Shown here in pieces: positions 56,221-64,000 of a stretch of 64,000 bases of DNA. Position numbers and translations under genes: made by a program. The notes under the pieces are model-generated. The model was not told where the DNA came from and made no database searches. It saw nothing but the letters and a program-made list of their open reading frames with translations. Each line of letters opens with the position of its first letter. Within the stretch, counting starts at the first letter, position 1. The DNA comes from Burkholderia sp. Ax-1724. GTDB taxonomy: Bacteria > Pseudomonadota > Gammaproteobacteria > Burkholderiales > Burkholderiaceae. The stretch lies in contig NZ_VWWL01000002.1 in the NCBI RefSeq assembly GCF_011752995.1, positions 186,001 to 250,000 on the forward strand. Reading direction: 5' to 3'.

Positions 56221-56670
56221 TTACTTGTCGAAGATCAGCAAATCGGTCGCATTGGTGTCGGCGATCAAGGTGGCGATAAGTGTGGCCGGTTCGGTATTGC
56301 TGGCATTCTCACTTACGATGTGGTGTTCGCCCGGGCGTTCCGTCCAGCTTTCTCCCGCATGGTAAACCCGCGCTTCACCGCCCTCGACCTGGCTGCGGAT
56401 CGCGCCGGACAGGACATAGGCCGTCACAAACGACTGCCCATGACGGTGAGGCAGGGATTTGCCGCCCGGTGCGTAAGTCACAATCAAGGTGGTCAGCGAC
56501 TTGCCGGGCACGGTGGCGATCGCATATTGGTACGCCTGCTTGATAGTCTCCCCGTTGGCATTGCCAGGGGCATTGGCATGAGCATCATGCGCTTGCGCCA
56601 CGACGGGGGCACCGAGTGTCATGAACGCTACAGCGGCAGCAGTAGCGGCCCGTGATCGAAAGTGTTTCAT
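56221..56670 (-). CDS. Secreted cupin-domain protein
   Basis: Protein of 149 residues from ATG 56670 with signal peptide (AAVAFMTLGAPVVAQAHD). Single cupin domain: motif 1 in GGKSLPHRHGQSFVTAYVLSG (His-x-His), motif 2 in ESWTERPGEHHIVSENAS. It therefore probably binds a metal in the periplasm. Divergent from the DoxX gene; the pairing of a cupin with DoxX suggests a redox-stress or detoxification role. Confidence 0.85.
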   Translation of the reverse strand: MKHFRSRAATAAAVAFMTLGAPVVAQAHDAHANAPGNANGETIKQAYQYAIATVPGKSLTTLIVTYAPGGKSLPHRHGQSFVTAYVLSGAIRSQVEGGEARVYHAGESWTERPGEHHIVSENASNTEPATLIATLIADTNATDLLIFDK

Positions 56671-56988
56671 GTGGATTCTCCAGTAGGCGCGGCGACGCAG
56701 ATTCCAAGCTTTAACTACGACTAAATTTATCGTTGATAAAGCGTAATGGGTTTGGTTGCATCGTGCAAGCGGAAAGGTTGACCCACGCGACAGGTTGAGC
56801 TGATAGGGGGCTAACAAGCGTACTGGACGCTGAGCCTTTTTACTGTGTCGATATCCGGAATTATTTATCGCCAAACCAGAGATTTATCGCTGCAAATCGA
56901 ATCAATAGACTGGCGCGCATGGAAGCAAGGATCCTGGCCGCCCGGCCACAACCACTTGCTCATCTCAACCCAATCAAGGAGCTCGACC
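56671..56988. promoter_or_regulatory. Divergent cupin/DoxX promoter region with TTTATCG repeats
   Basis: The 318-bp gap contains TTTATCGTTGATAAA (56726-56740, inverted TTTATC/GATAAA) and two more direct TTTATCG copies at 56864-56870 and 56883-56889. This repetition suggests a regulator site, possibly LysR type, though no regulator gene is adjacent. Confidence 0.3.
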
Positions 56989-57390
56989 ATGACTGACTCT
57001 CGCACGGCCCCCTATGCCATCCTATTGCTTCGCCTCGCCCTGGGCGTCATGTTCCTCGCACATGGCCTGACCAAGGTGTTGGTGTTCACCCCGGCGGGCA
57101 CCGTCAAGTTCTTCGCGTCGATTGGATTCGCCGGCTGGCTCGCCTACCCCGTAATGGCGTTCGAAGTCATTGCCGGGGTGCTGCTGATTCTGGGTGTGTT
57201 TTCCCGTTGGGTCACCGCGTTGGCCACGATTCAATTGCTGGTGGCGTCCACGGTCCACTTCGGCAACGGCTGGTCGTTTACGAACCCGAATGGCGGCTGG
57301 GAATATCCGATATTTCTGGCAATTGTCGCCGCGGCGATCACTTTGCTGGGTGATGGCGCGTGTGCGCTGAAAAGCTCAACGCAACGGTAA
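56989..57390 (+). CDS. DoxX-family membrane protein
   Basis: Protein of 133 residues from ATG 56989 (AGGAG 7 bases upstream). Four membrane segments: AILLLRLALGVMFLAHGLTK, AYPVMAFEVIAGVLLILGVF, WVTALATIQLLVASTVHFG and FLAIVAAAITLLG, with the HGLTK DoxX motif. Role in thiosulfate or redox metabolism is uncertain. Faces the cupin gene across a shared promoter region. Confidence 0.87.
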   Translation: MTDSRTAPYAILLLRLALGVMFLAHGLTKVLVFTPAGTVKFFASIGFAGWLAYPVMAFEVIAGVLLILGVFSRWVTALATIQLLVASTVHFGNGWSFTNPNGGWEYPIFLAIVAAAITLLGDGACALKSSTQR

Positions 57391-57499
57391 ACGCGAGCGG
57401 TCCGCTCCTGCTTTCAAGGCCACCGACATAACGGTGTCGGGCTAGTACTACTGCGTCATAAAATCGTGTGTAGTGACACAGCAATATGGGCATCTCTGA

Positions 57500-57670
57500 A
57501 GTCGCCTGGAGATGTCCAAGGCCAAACGCCTGCTTGAGATCCTGGTAGTCGCGCTCAATGCGCCAGCGCATTTTGGCAACCTGAACGAGATGTTCCACAG
57601 GTGTGTCTTCTGGTAATGCCGAAAAATAGTTACAGCCCGTTTTTTCTCTGAACCTGTCTGCCTCAGTACC
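57500..57670 (-). pseudogene. IS701-like DDE transposase C-terminal remnant
   Basis: The minus-strand frame reads EADRFREKTGCNYFSALPED, TPVEHLVQVAKMRWRIERDY and QDLKQAFGLGHL, the conserved end of IS701-family transposases (W-x-IERDYQELKQ-x-GLGH). It is preceded by a stop and followed by frame loss, and the rest of the element is gone. The neighbouring 57671-58013 holds nothing I can identify. Confidence 0.7.
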
Positions 57671-58013
57671 TCAAGCCGGGAGTCGATGCCAGTCAGAGTC
57701 GATACCGGCTGATCATTGCATGGCATCACTTCCAGCATGGTGAACATAGCCGGCTTGATCTGCAGAGGATGAGCCACTGACTCGAGAGGCCATATGCGAG
57801 ATCTCGCTGCAAGAGAGGGATAGGCCCATCATTCTTGCCTTCTCTCATCGCAACCTGCCGCTCAGGCGAGAAGATCCGTTCAGAAACACGACACCAGCGC
57901 ACGAGTTTCCCTCGCCGTGTGGGGATCGGCCAATCAGAGGGAATAAATAAGCGTCCGCCGCCGGGAGGCGAAAAAATACGCCATCGGCTGATGGGGCCTG
58001 CTAACAAGCACCG

Positions 58014-58790
58014 TTAGCCGCCCGTGTCGCCAAGCGCCGCGGCAATCTGCGCGGCGGCGGTACGCAACGGTTCGACGAGATCGGGCAGTTGCTCGAACGG
58101 CACGCGCGCGCTGGGGCCTGACATGCCGATACACAGAAAATCGCGCTGCGTCGACAACGGAATCACCACCGCGCAACCGATCACACCCTGGCCGTACTCC
58201 TCGTTGCTGAAGGCCCAACCGTACTTGCGCACTTCGCGTATGTGCGCGGCGAATGCGTCGCGCTCCGTGATGGTGTTCGGCGCGAGTGCAACCAGCGGAT
58301 GCGCGTCGAGCCACGCATCGAGCGCCTCGTCGCCGAGCGACGCCAGATAGAGCTTGCCAATCGACGTGCAGTGCAACGGCGCGCTACGTCCCTGCTCCAG
58401 TTGCAGCCCACTCGCGCGCCGCACCTGTACCGCGTCGATGTACAGCACCTCGCCGTTGGCGATCGTACCGATCTGGCAGTGTTCCTGAATCTGGGCAGCG
58501 AGCCGTTCGAGGATCGCATGCGGTTCATCGGCGACAACCGCCGCTTCCAGCACCTGACTACTGAGCTCGATCAGCTTCGGCCCCGGCAGCACGAGTTTCT
58601 TCGACCCGATCGCGCGCTTGAGCAAGCCGCGCTCCTCGAGGTTCCCGACCATCCGATGCACCGTCGGCGCCGGCAGCCCCGCCGCGGCACCGATCTCGGC
58701 AAGGCTCAGCGCGCGGCGCGCTCGCACGATCGCGCCGATCACGGCAAAGATGCGATCGATGGGCTGGTCGTTGGACGGCGTCATGGGCAT
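58014..58790 (-). CDS. IclR-family transcriptional regulator
   Basis: Protein of 258 residues. Winged HTH: DRIFAVIGAIVRARRALSLA then EIGAAAGLPAPTVHRMVGNL. The IclR ligand domain follows (LYIDAVQVRRASGLQLEQGR, LHCTSIGKLYLASLGDEAL) and ends with CIGMSGPSARVP. Divergent from the MFS gene; a strong inverted repeat lies in the 302-bp gap. It probably governs the whole cluster F operon. Confidence 0.92.
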   Translation of the reverse strand: MPMTPSNDQPIDRIFAVIGAIVRARRALSLAEIGAAAGLPAPTVHRMVGNLEERGLLKRAIGSKKLVLPGPKLIELSSQVLEAAVVADEPHAILERLAAQIQEHCQIGTIANGEVLYIDAVQVRRASGLQLEQGRSAPLHCTSIGKLYLASLGDEALDAWLDAHPLVALAPNTITERDAFAAHIREVRKYGWAFSNEEYGQGVIGCAVVIPLSTQRDFLCIGMSGPSARVPFEQLPDLVEPLRTAAAQIAAALGDTGG

Positions 58791-59010
58791 GTACGTATTC
58801 GAAGCGGGTTAAAGAATTCGCCCTCGCGGACGGCACCCGGCATTTTAGCCTGGAGTATTTCCAGCGATGCGCCACGCGCCTTGCGGGGCGCGGTTCGGCA
58901 AGGTTTTCGACGCAGCCGTTCGCCCCTGCGCACGATCGGCTGGAACCGGTCCCTGCTGCATCGCAATTTTGAAATCGATTGACGAACCCCCGAAAAAATC
59001 TCTAATATCG

Positions 59011-59042
59011 GAATTGTTTATTCCGTTTTATGGAATAAACAC
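59011..59042. promoter_or_regulatory. IclR-type operator candidate
   Basis: TGTTTATTCC, 7-bp spacer GTTTTAT, GGAATAAACA: perfect 10-bp inverted arms (59016-59025, 59033-59042). The core TTCC-N7-GGAA fits IclR-family sites. An extra GGAAT at 59011 makes a second overlapping palindrome GGAAT-N5-ATTCC. It ends 50 bp upstream of the MFS start. Confidence 0.6.
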
Positions 59043-59092
59043 AGACCACCCTTTGACGGCACAGGCCGAATGCATCTGTAAGGTAGACCAAC

Positions 59093-60448
59093 ATGAATCT
59101 CGAATCGACGGCCGATATCGCCTCGAACGCGCCAGCATCGGAAGCCGCGTTGTCCGCCACGGTCGGGAGGGTGGCGCGGCGGCTCATCCCGTTCCTGTGC
59201 ATCCTCTATTTCTTCGCCTATCTGGATCGCTTCAACGTCGGCTTTGCCGCGCTGACGATGAACCAGGATCTCGGGTTGTCGGTCGCCACCTACGGCTTCG
59301 CGGCATCGATGTTTTTCTGGGGCTACATCCTCTTCGAAGTCCCGAGCAATCTCGTGCTCGGCAAGATCGGCGCGCGCTTCTGGATTTCGCGGATCATGAT
59401 TACGTGGGGTCTGATTTCGGCGGCCACCATCTTCGTGACGGGCAGCACGAGCCTGTCGACGCTGCGCTTTCTGCTCGGTGCCGCCGAGGCGGGATTTCTG
59501 CCCGGCATTCTCGTGTATCTGACCGAGTGGTTTCCACGCGCCGACCGCGCCCGCATGATCGGCCTGTTCCAGATCGCGATGCCGCTCTCCGGCGTGCTCG
59601 GCGCACCGGTCTCGTCGCTGATCCTCGCGCATATGCATGGCGTGGCCAGTCTCGCGGGATGGAAATGGCTCTTTCTCACCCAGGGTCTGCCGTCGGTGCT
59701 GCTCGGCATCTCGTGCCTGTGGCTGTTGCCGTCGCGCCCCTCGGAAGCGAAATGGCTCGGCAATCGCGAACGCATCGAACTCGAACGCGTGCTCGACGCC
59801 GAGCGCCAGCAGACCGAAGCCGTGCGCGTCTTCTCGCTGCGCGAGGGCTTCACCAATCCGCGCGTGCTGGTGCTGGCGCTGCTGTTCTTCTGTCTCGTGT
59901 GCGGCTCGACCGGCGTCGGCTTTTTCCTGCCACTGATCGTCAAGGACTTCGGGCTGTCGACCGTACAGATCGGCGTGGTCACCGCGATTCCCTATCTGCT
60001 TGCCGTGATCGGCATGGTGTGGTGGTCCCGCCGCTCGGACATCAAGGGCAAGCGCATCGAGTACGTCGCACTCGCGGCGATTTTCGCCGCCGCGGGTTTT
60101 CTGCTCGCCGCGTTCACGCTGAAGACGCCCGTCGTCGCCGTGATCGGCCTGAGCATGGGCTGTGTCGGCATCTTCGCGAGCTTTCCGGTGTTCTGGACCT
60201 TGCCGCCGTCGTTTCTGACCGGCACGACGGCCGCCGCGTCGATCGCCTTCATCAACTCGCTCGGTAACGTCAGCGGCATCGTCGGGCCGGGCGTGATCGG
60301 CTGGACGCGCGACGTATCCGGCGGCTTCACGCTCATGCTGGGCATCCTCGCGGTATTGATGGCAATCGCCGCCGCGCTTTCCTCGGTGTTCGCCCGCATG
60401 AACGCGCGCAGCGAACCCCATCTCGCGCAACCTCATCCGAACCGCTGA
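59093..60448 (+). CDS. MFS transporter, ACS type, first gene of cluster F
   Basis: Protein of 451 residues with 12 membrane segments: RLIPFLCILYFFAYLDRFNV, LFEVPSNLVLGKIGARFWIS and LLGAAEAGFLPGILVYLTEW are ACS-family signatures. Homologous to the carrier at 47030. Followed by asparaginase, deacetylase-like, SDR and PhyH genes on the same strand with short gaps, so it probably imports their substrate. Confidence 0.92.
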   Translation: MNLESTADIASNAPASEAALSATVGRVARRLIPFLCILYFFAYLDRFNVGFAALTMNQDLGLSVATYGFAASMFFWGYILFEVPSNLVLGKIGARFWISRIMITWGLISAATIFVTGSTSLSTLRFLLGAAEAGFLPGILVYLTEWFPRADRARMIGLFQIAMPLSGVLGAPVSSLILAHMHGVASLAGWKWLFLTQGLPSVLLGISCLWLLPSRPSEAKWLGNRERIELERVLDAERQQTEAVRVFSLREGFTNPRVLVLALLFFCLVCGSTGVGFFLPLIVKDFGLSTVQIGVVTAIPYLLAVIGMVWWSRRSDIKGKRIEYVALAAIFAAAGFLLAAFTLKTPVVAVIGLSMGCVGIFASFPVFWTLPPSFLTGTTAAASIAFINSLGNVSGIVGPGVIGWTRDVSGGFTLMLGILAVLMAIAAALSSVFARMNARSEPHLAQPHPNR

Positions 60449-60467
60449 TTTTCCGGAGACGACTCGC

Positions 60468-61463
60468 ATGCAAGGCTTACCCGAAATCGCGTTGATCGGC
60501 TGCGGCGGCACGATCTCGACGCTCGCCACCGATCCGCTCGACACGATCGACTATCCGGAAACAGGCGAACGGCTCGACGTGGCCGCGGTACTCGAACGCG
60601 TCCCGCTCGCGCAGCGCTTTGCGCGCATCCGCGCCGTGCCGTTCCGCGCAACCGGCTCGTCCGCATTCGGTCCCGCGGAATGGCAGGATTTGCGCGCCGC
60701 CATCGAGGCGGTCGCGCCGACCGTACAGGGCGTCGTCGTGCTGCATGGCACGGCCACGATCGAAGAAACCGCGTTCTTCCTGCATATGACGCTGCGCACC
60801 GCGACACCGGTCGTGCTGGTGGGCTCGCAGCGTCCGCTGAACGTGCTGTCCAGCGACGCCGCCATGAACCTGCTGGCCGCGCTGCGTGTGGCCGGCTCGG
60901 CCGATGTGCGCGGTCATGGCGTGCTGGTCGTGCTCAACGACGAAATCCACAGCGCGCGCGATGTCGTCAAGACGTCGAACTACCGGCTGCAGACGTTCGC
61001 GTCGCCGCTTTATGGTCCGCTCGGCTACGTCGAAGGAGACGGCGCGTATTTCGCGCGCCGCTCGCTGCGCCGTCACGCGCCGGATAGCGCACCCGCCGCA
61101 TGGACGGCCGACGCGCCGCTGCCGCGCGTGGACGTCGTGTACTCGGTCGCGGGCAACGACGGCGCGCTGATCGACGCGTCGTGCGACGCGGGAGCACGCG
61201 GCATCGTGTGCGCCGGTCTCGCGCCGGGCCTGCCCTCGCCGGCCGAACGCAAGGCGCTGCTGCGCGCACGCGAGCGCGGCGTCGCCGTCGTGCAGACAAG
61301 CCGCGCACACAGCGGAATGATTCCCGCGCGACGCTGGCTCGCCGAACACGGCATCGTCGCCGGCAGCGATCTCACGCCTCAGAAATGCCGGATTCTGCTG
61401 ATGCTCGGCATCGCGCTCGGCTACGACACCAGCGGATTGCGCGAACTGTTCGCCACGCACTGA
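60468..61463 (+). CDS. L-asparaginase-family protein lacking one catalytic Asp
   Basis: Protein of 331 residues with the asparaginase fold markers: nucleophile Thr15 in GCGGTIST, second motif HGTATIEETAFFL (residues 93 on) and Lys168 in HSARDVVKTSN. In type I/II asparaginases the second motif reads HGTDT; here Ala96 replaces the catalytic Asp (codon GCC). The Ser of the active-site flap appears as GSSAFGPAEW. Thus ordinary asparaginase activity is doubtful and another amide or lactam may be hydrolysed. GGAG-containing ribosome-binding site. Short gaps place it in the cluster F operon. Confidence 0.87.
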   Translation: MQGLPEIALIGCGGTISTLATDPLDTIDYPETGERLDVAAVLERVPLAQRFARIRAVPFRATGSSAFGPAEWQDLRAAIEAVAPTVQGVVVLHGTATIEETAFFLHMTLRTATPVVLVGSQRPLNVLSSDAAMNLLAALRVAGSADVRGHGVLVVLNDEIHSARDVVKTSNYRLQTFASPLYGPLGYVEGDGAYFARRSLRRHAPDSAPAAWTADAPLPRVDVVYSVAGNDGALIDASCDAGARGIVCAGLAPGLPSPAERKALLRARERGVAVVQTSRAHSGMIPARRWLAEHGIVAGSDLTPQKCRILLMLGIALGYDTSGLRELFATH

Positions 61464-61500
61464 GAAGACTATCCGTCGCCCCAACATGAAAGGAGAACTC

Positions 61501-62438
61501 ATGCTGAAACTGCCCCATCACAACCGTTACGAATACAGCGCGATCAACAACCGCAAGGACTACAGCTGGCCGGGCGGCAAGCGTCTTGCGCTCTACTTCG
61601 GCATCAACATCGAACACTTCTCGTTCGGCCACGGCATGCGCCATGCGATTTCGACGCAGCAGGTGCCGCCCGATCCGCGCACGTTCAGCTGGCTCGACTA
61701 CGGCAACCGCGTCGGCGTGTGGCGGCTCTTCGATCTCTTCGACGAGATGAAGCTGCCCGCGTGCCATCTGATCAACACGACCGTGTTCGATTACGCGCCG
61801 GACATTCTCGAAGCCATCAAGGCGCGCGGCGATGAAATCATCGGCCACGGGCGCACCAACGCCGAGAAGCAGGGCGACATGTGGGAAGAAGACGAGGCGC
61901 GTTTTCTCGCCTATATCCACGACAAGATCCGCACCGACAGCGGCACCGCGCCGCGCGGCTGGATGGCGCCGTGGATGTCGCAATCTCACGTCACGGCCGA
62001 TCTTCTCGACGAAACCGGCTTCCGTTTCGCGATGGACTGGCCGTTCGACGACCAGCCGATCTGGATGCGCACGCGCAACGGCCGCCTGATGTCGCTGCCC
62101 TATCCGCTCGAAATCAACGACTCGCCGCAGGTCGTCGTGCAGAAGCAGACCGGCGAAGCGTTCGCCCAGTCGATCATCGATCAGTTTGACGAAATGATCG
62201 AGCAATCCGAAAAGCAGCCGCTCGTCTGCGGCATCGCGCTGCACACCATGGTGGTCGGTCAGCCGTTCCGTTTGCGTGCGTTGCGCCGCGCGTTGCAGCA
62301 CATCGTCTCGCATCCCCTGTTCGACCGCGTGTGGCTCACGCGCCCCGGCGCAATCTACGACCACTGCTGTTCGCTGCCGCAAGGCACGATTCCCGGCGAC
62401 GACTACCCGTGGCGCGAGGGCGCAAGAGAGGGGACGCG

Positions 62439-62442
<4 letters not shown>
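61501..62442 (+). CDS. PuuE-type polysaccharide deacetylase/allantoinase-like protein
   Basis: Protein of 313 residues from ATG 61501, chosen because AAGGAG lies about 6-7 bases upstream. It follows the PuuE/allantoinase branch of the NodB fold: RLALYFGINIEHFSFG, DYGNRVGVWRLFDLFDEMK, GDEIIGHGRTNAEKQ, GWMAPWMSQSHVTADLL and LPYPLEINDSP. The usual NodB metal motifs (TFDDG, HxxxH) are not intact, consistent with the metal-independent PuuE branch. It likely acts on a cyclic or linear amide. Overlaps the SDR start (ATGA). Confidence 0.87.
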
Positions 62443-63200
<758 letters not shown>

Positions 63201-63268
63201 GCGCACGCGGGCCGTATCCGGCCCGCGCATTGCGCAACATCAACAGTCATTGAAGGACACTTCGCATC

Positions 63269-64000
63269 ATGGGCAAGAAACTTAGCGACGCACAGATCCA
63301 GCACTATCGCGACTTCGGCTACGTCAGCCCGGTCGACGCCTTTCCGGCCGATCAGGCCGCGAACTATCTTCAGCAACTCGAAGCATTCGAGGCAACCCGC
63401 AACCAGCAGATGGGCAAGGGCTTCAATTTCAAACCGCATCTGCTCTTTCCATGGGTGGACGAAATCGGCCGTCACCCGGCCGTGCTCGACGCCGTGGAAG
63501 ACCTGATCGGCCCGGACATCCTGCTATTCAATCTCGCCGTGTGGCCCAAGAAAGCGCATGACCCGGCTTATGTGTCCTGGCATCAGGATTCGACCTACTT
63601 CGGGCTGGAGCCCAGCACGCAGGTCACGATCTGGGTCGCGCTGACCGATGCGTCGATCGAAGCGGGCTGCATGGAAGTCGTGCCCGGATCGCACAAGCTC
63701 GGCCAGCTGCATCACGGCGAAGTGCCGTCCAAAGACATTCTGTTGTCGAAAGGCCAGACGATCGACGTCGACTACGATCGCAGCAAGACCGCCTTCATGC
63801 CGGTCAAACCGGGACAATTCTCGATACACGACACCTATCTGATCCACGCATCCGGTCCGAACCAGTCGGATCACCGGCGAGTGGGGCTCGGCTTCAGCTA
63901 CATCCCGACGCACGCGCGCAATGTCGGCTCAACGCGTCTGACGGCCATGCTCGTGCGCGGCGAGGACACATTCGGCTATTACGACGACGAACCGCGTCCG
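63269..64000 (+). CDS. Phytanoyl-CoA dioxygenase (PhyH) family protein, 3' end outside the window
   Basis: An open frame from ATG 63269 (AAGGA 11 bases upstream) to the end of the window, 244 codons visible. Non-haem Fe(II)/2-oxoglutarate motifs: His105 and Asp107 in SWHQDSTYFG, distal His193 in LIHASGPNQS and Arg204 for 2-oxoglutarate. GCMEVVPGSHKLGQL is the typical PhyH core. It follows the SDR gene by 68 bp and probably hydroxylates the cluster F substrate. The last residues fall outside the window. Confidence 0.9.
   Translation, partial: MGKKLSDAQIQHYRDFGYVSPVDAFPADQAANYLQQLEAFEATRNQQMGKGFNFKPHLLFPWVDEIGRHPAVLDAVEDLIGPDILLFNLAVWPKKAHDPAYVSWHQDSTYFGLEPSTQVTIWVALTDASIEAGCMEVVPGSHKLGQLHHGEVPSKDILLSKGQTIDVDYDRSKTAFMPVKPGQFSIHDTYLIHASGPNQSDHRRVGLGFSYIPTHARNVGSTRLTAMLVRGEDTFGYYDDEPRP

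Overview
The window is about 63% G+C DNA, dense in catabolic operons, LysR/GntR/IclR/LuxR/PucR-type regulators, ABC and MFS transporters and a Burkholderia-type trimeric porin ending in Phe. This suits an environmental Burkholderiales bacterium (Paraburkholderia, Caballeronia or similar), probably a secondary chromosome or megaplasmid: no rRNA, tRNA, replication or core ribosomal gene was seen. The assignment is an inference from gene content and base composition.

Layout. 1-5.7 kb: a secreted metallophosphoesterase (5' end outside the window), a di-haem peroxidase lipoprotein, a LuxR-type regulator and a secreted lipoprotein of unknown function. 5.9-16.8 kb (cluster A, minus strand, with a divergent PucR-type regulator): flavin reductase, aldehyde dehydrogenase, luciferase-like monooxygenase, a complete polyamine-type ABC importer, an alpha/beta hydrolase and a DUF1185 protein. 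This is a tightly coupled operon that looks like import and oxidative opening of a small N-containing compound. 16.8-31.8 kb (cluster B): dipeptide-type ABC permease and ATPase genes without an adjacent binding protein, aldehyde dehydrogenase, aldo/keto reductase, a second alpha/beta hydrolase, a GntR regulator, a second DUF1185 protein, a CMD-family protein, a DUF3726/Ldh_2-like protein, a 586-residue protein I cannot place, a porin and a peptide-type binding protein. Clusters A and B share paralogous hydrolase, DUF1185 and aldehyde dehydrogenase genes. 32-39.8 kb (cluster C): LysR regulator and divergent MHS-type transporter, then an operon of ketopantoate-reductase-like, VOC, MaoC, class III CoA-transferase, shikimate-dehydrogenase-like and EamA genes. 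A 23-bp element before the transporter recurs before this operon. 39.9-49.4 kb: YeeE/YedE thiosulfate-type transporter, aconitase with a GntR regulator and a binding-protein-like protein lacking a signal peptide, a beta-propeller lactonase, an ACS-type MFS transporter and an SsuA/NMT1-type binding protein.

49.4-58 kb is an accessory island full of wreckage: an IclR remnant, a small membrane-protein gene with an internal stop, a complete IS5-family element, the C-terminal part of a tyrosine recombinase, pilM and pilV pseudogenes of a type IVb pilus, and an IS701-like transposase remnant. Inside it lies an intact, lower-G+C gene for a 221-residue zinc metalloprotease whose motifs match the peptidase M91 (NleD/HopH1/XopG) type III effector family. 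This is the most striking gene of the window. Intact Ohr, cupin and DoxX genes also sit here.

58-64 kb (cluster F): an IclR regulator and a divergent MFS transporter separated by a clear operator-like inverted repeat. They are followed by an asparaginase homologue missing one catalytic Asp, a PuuE-type polysaccharide-deacetylase homologue, an SDR and a PhyH dioxygenase that runs off the window.
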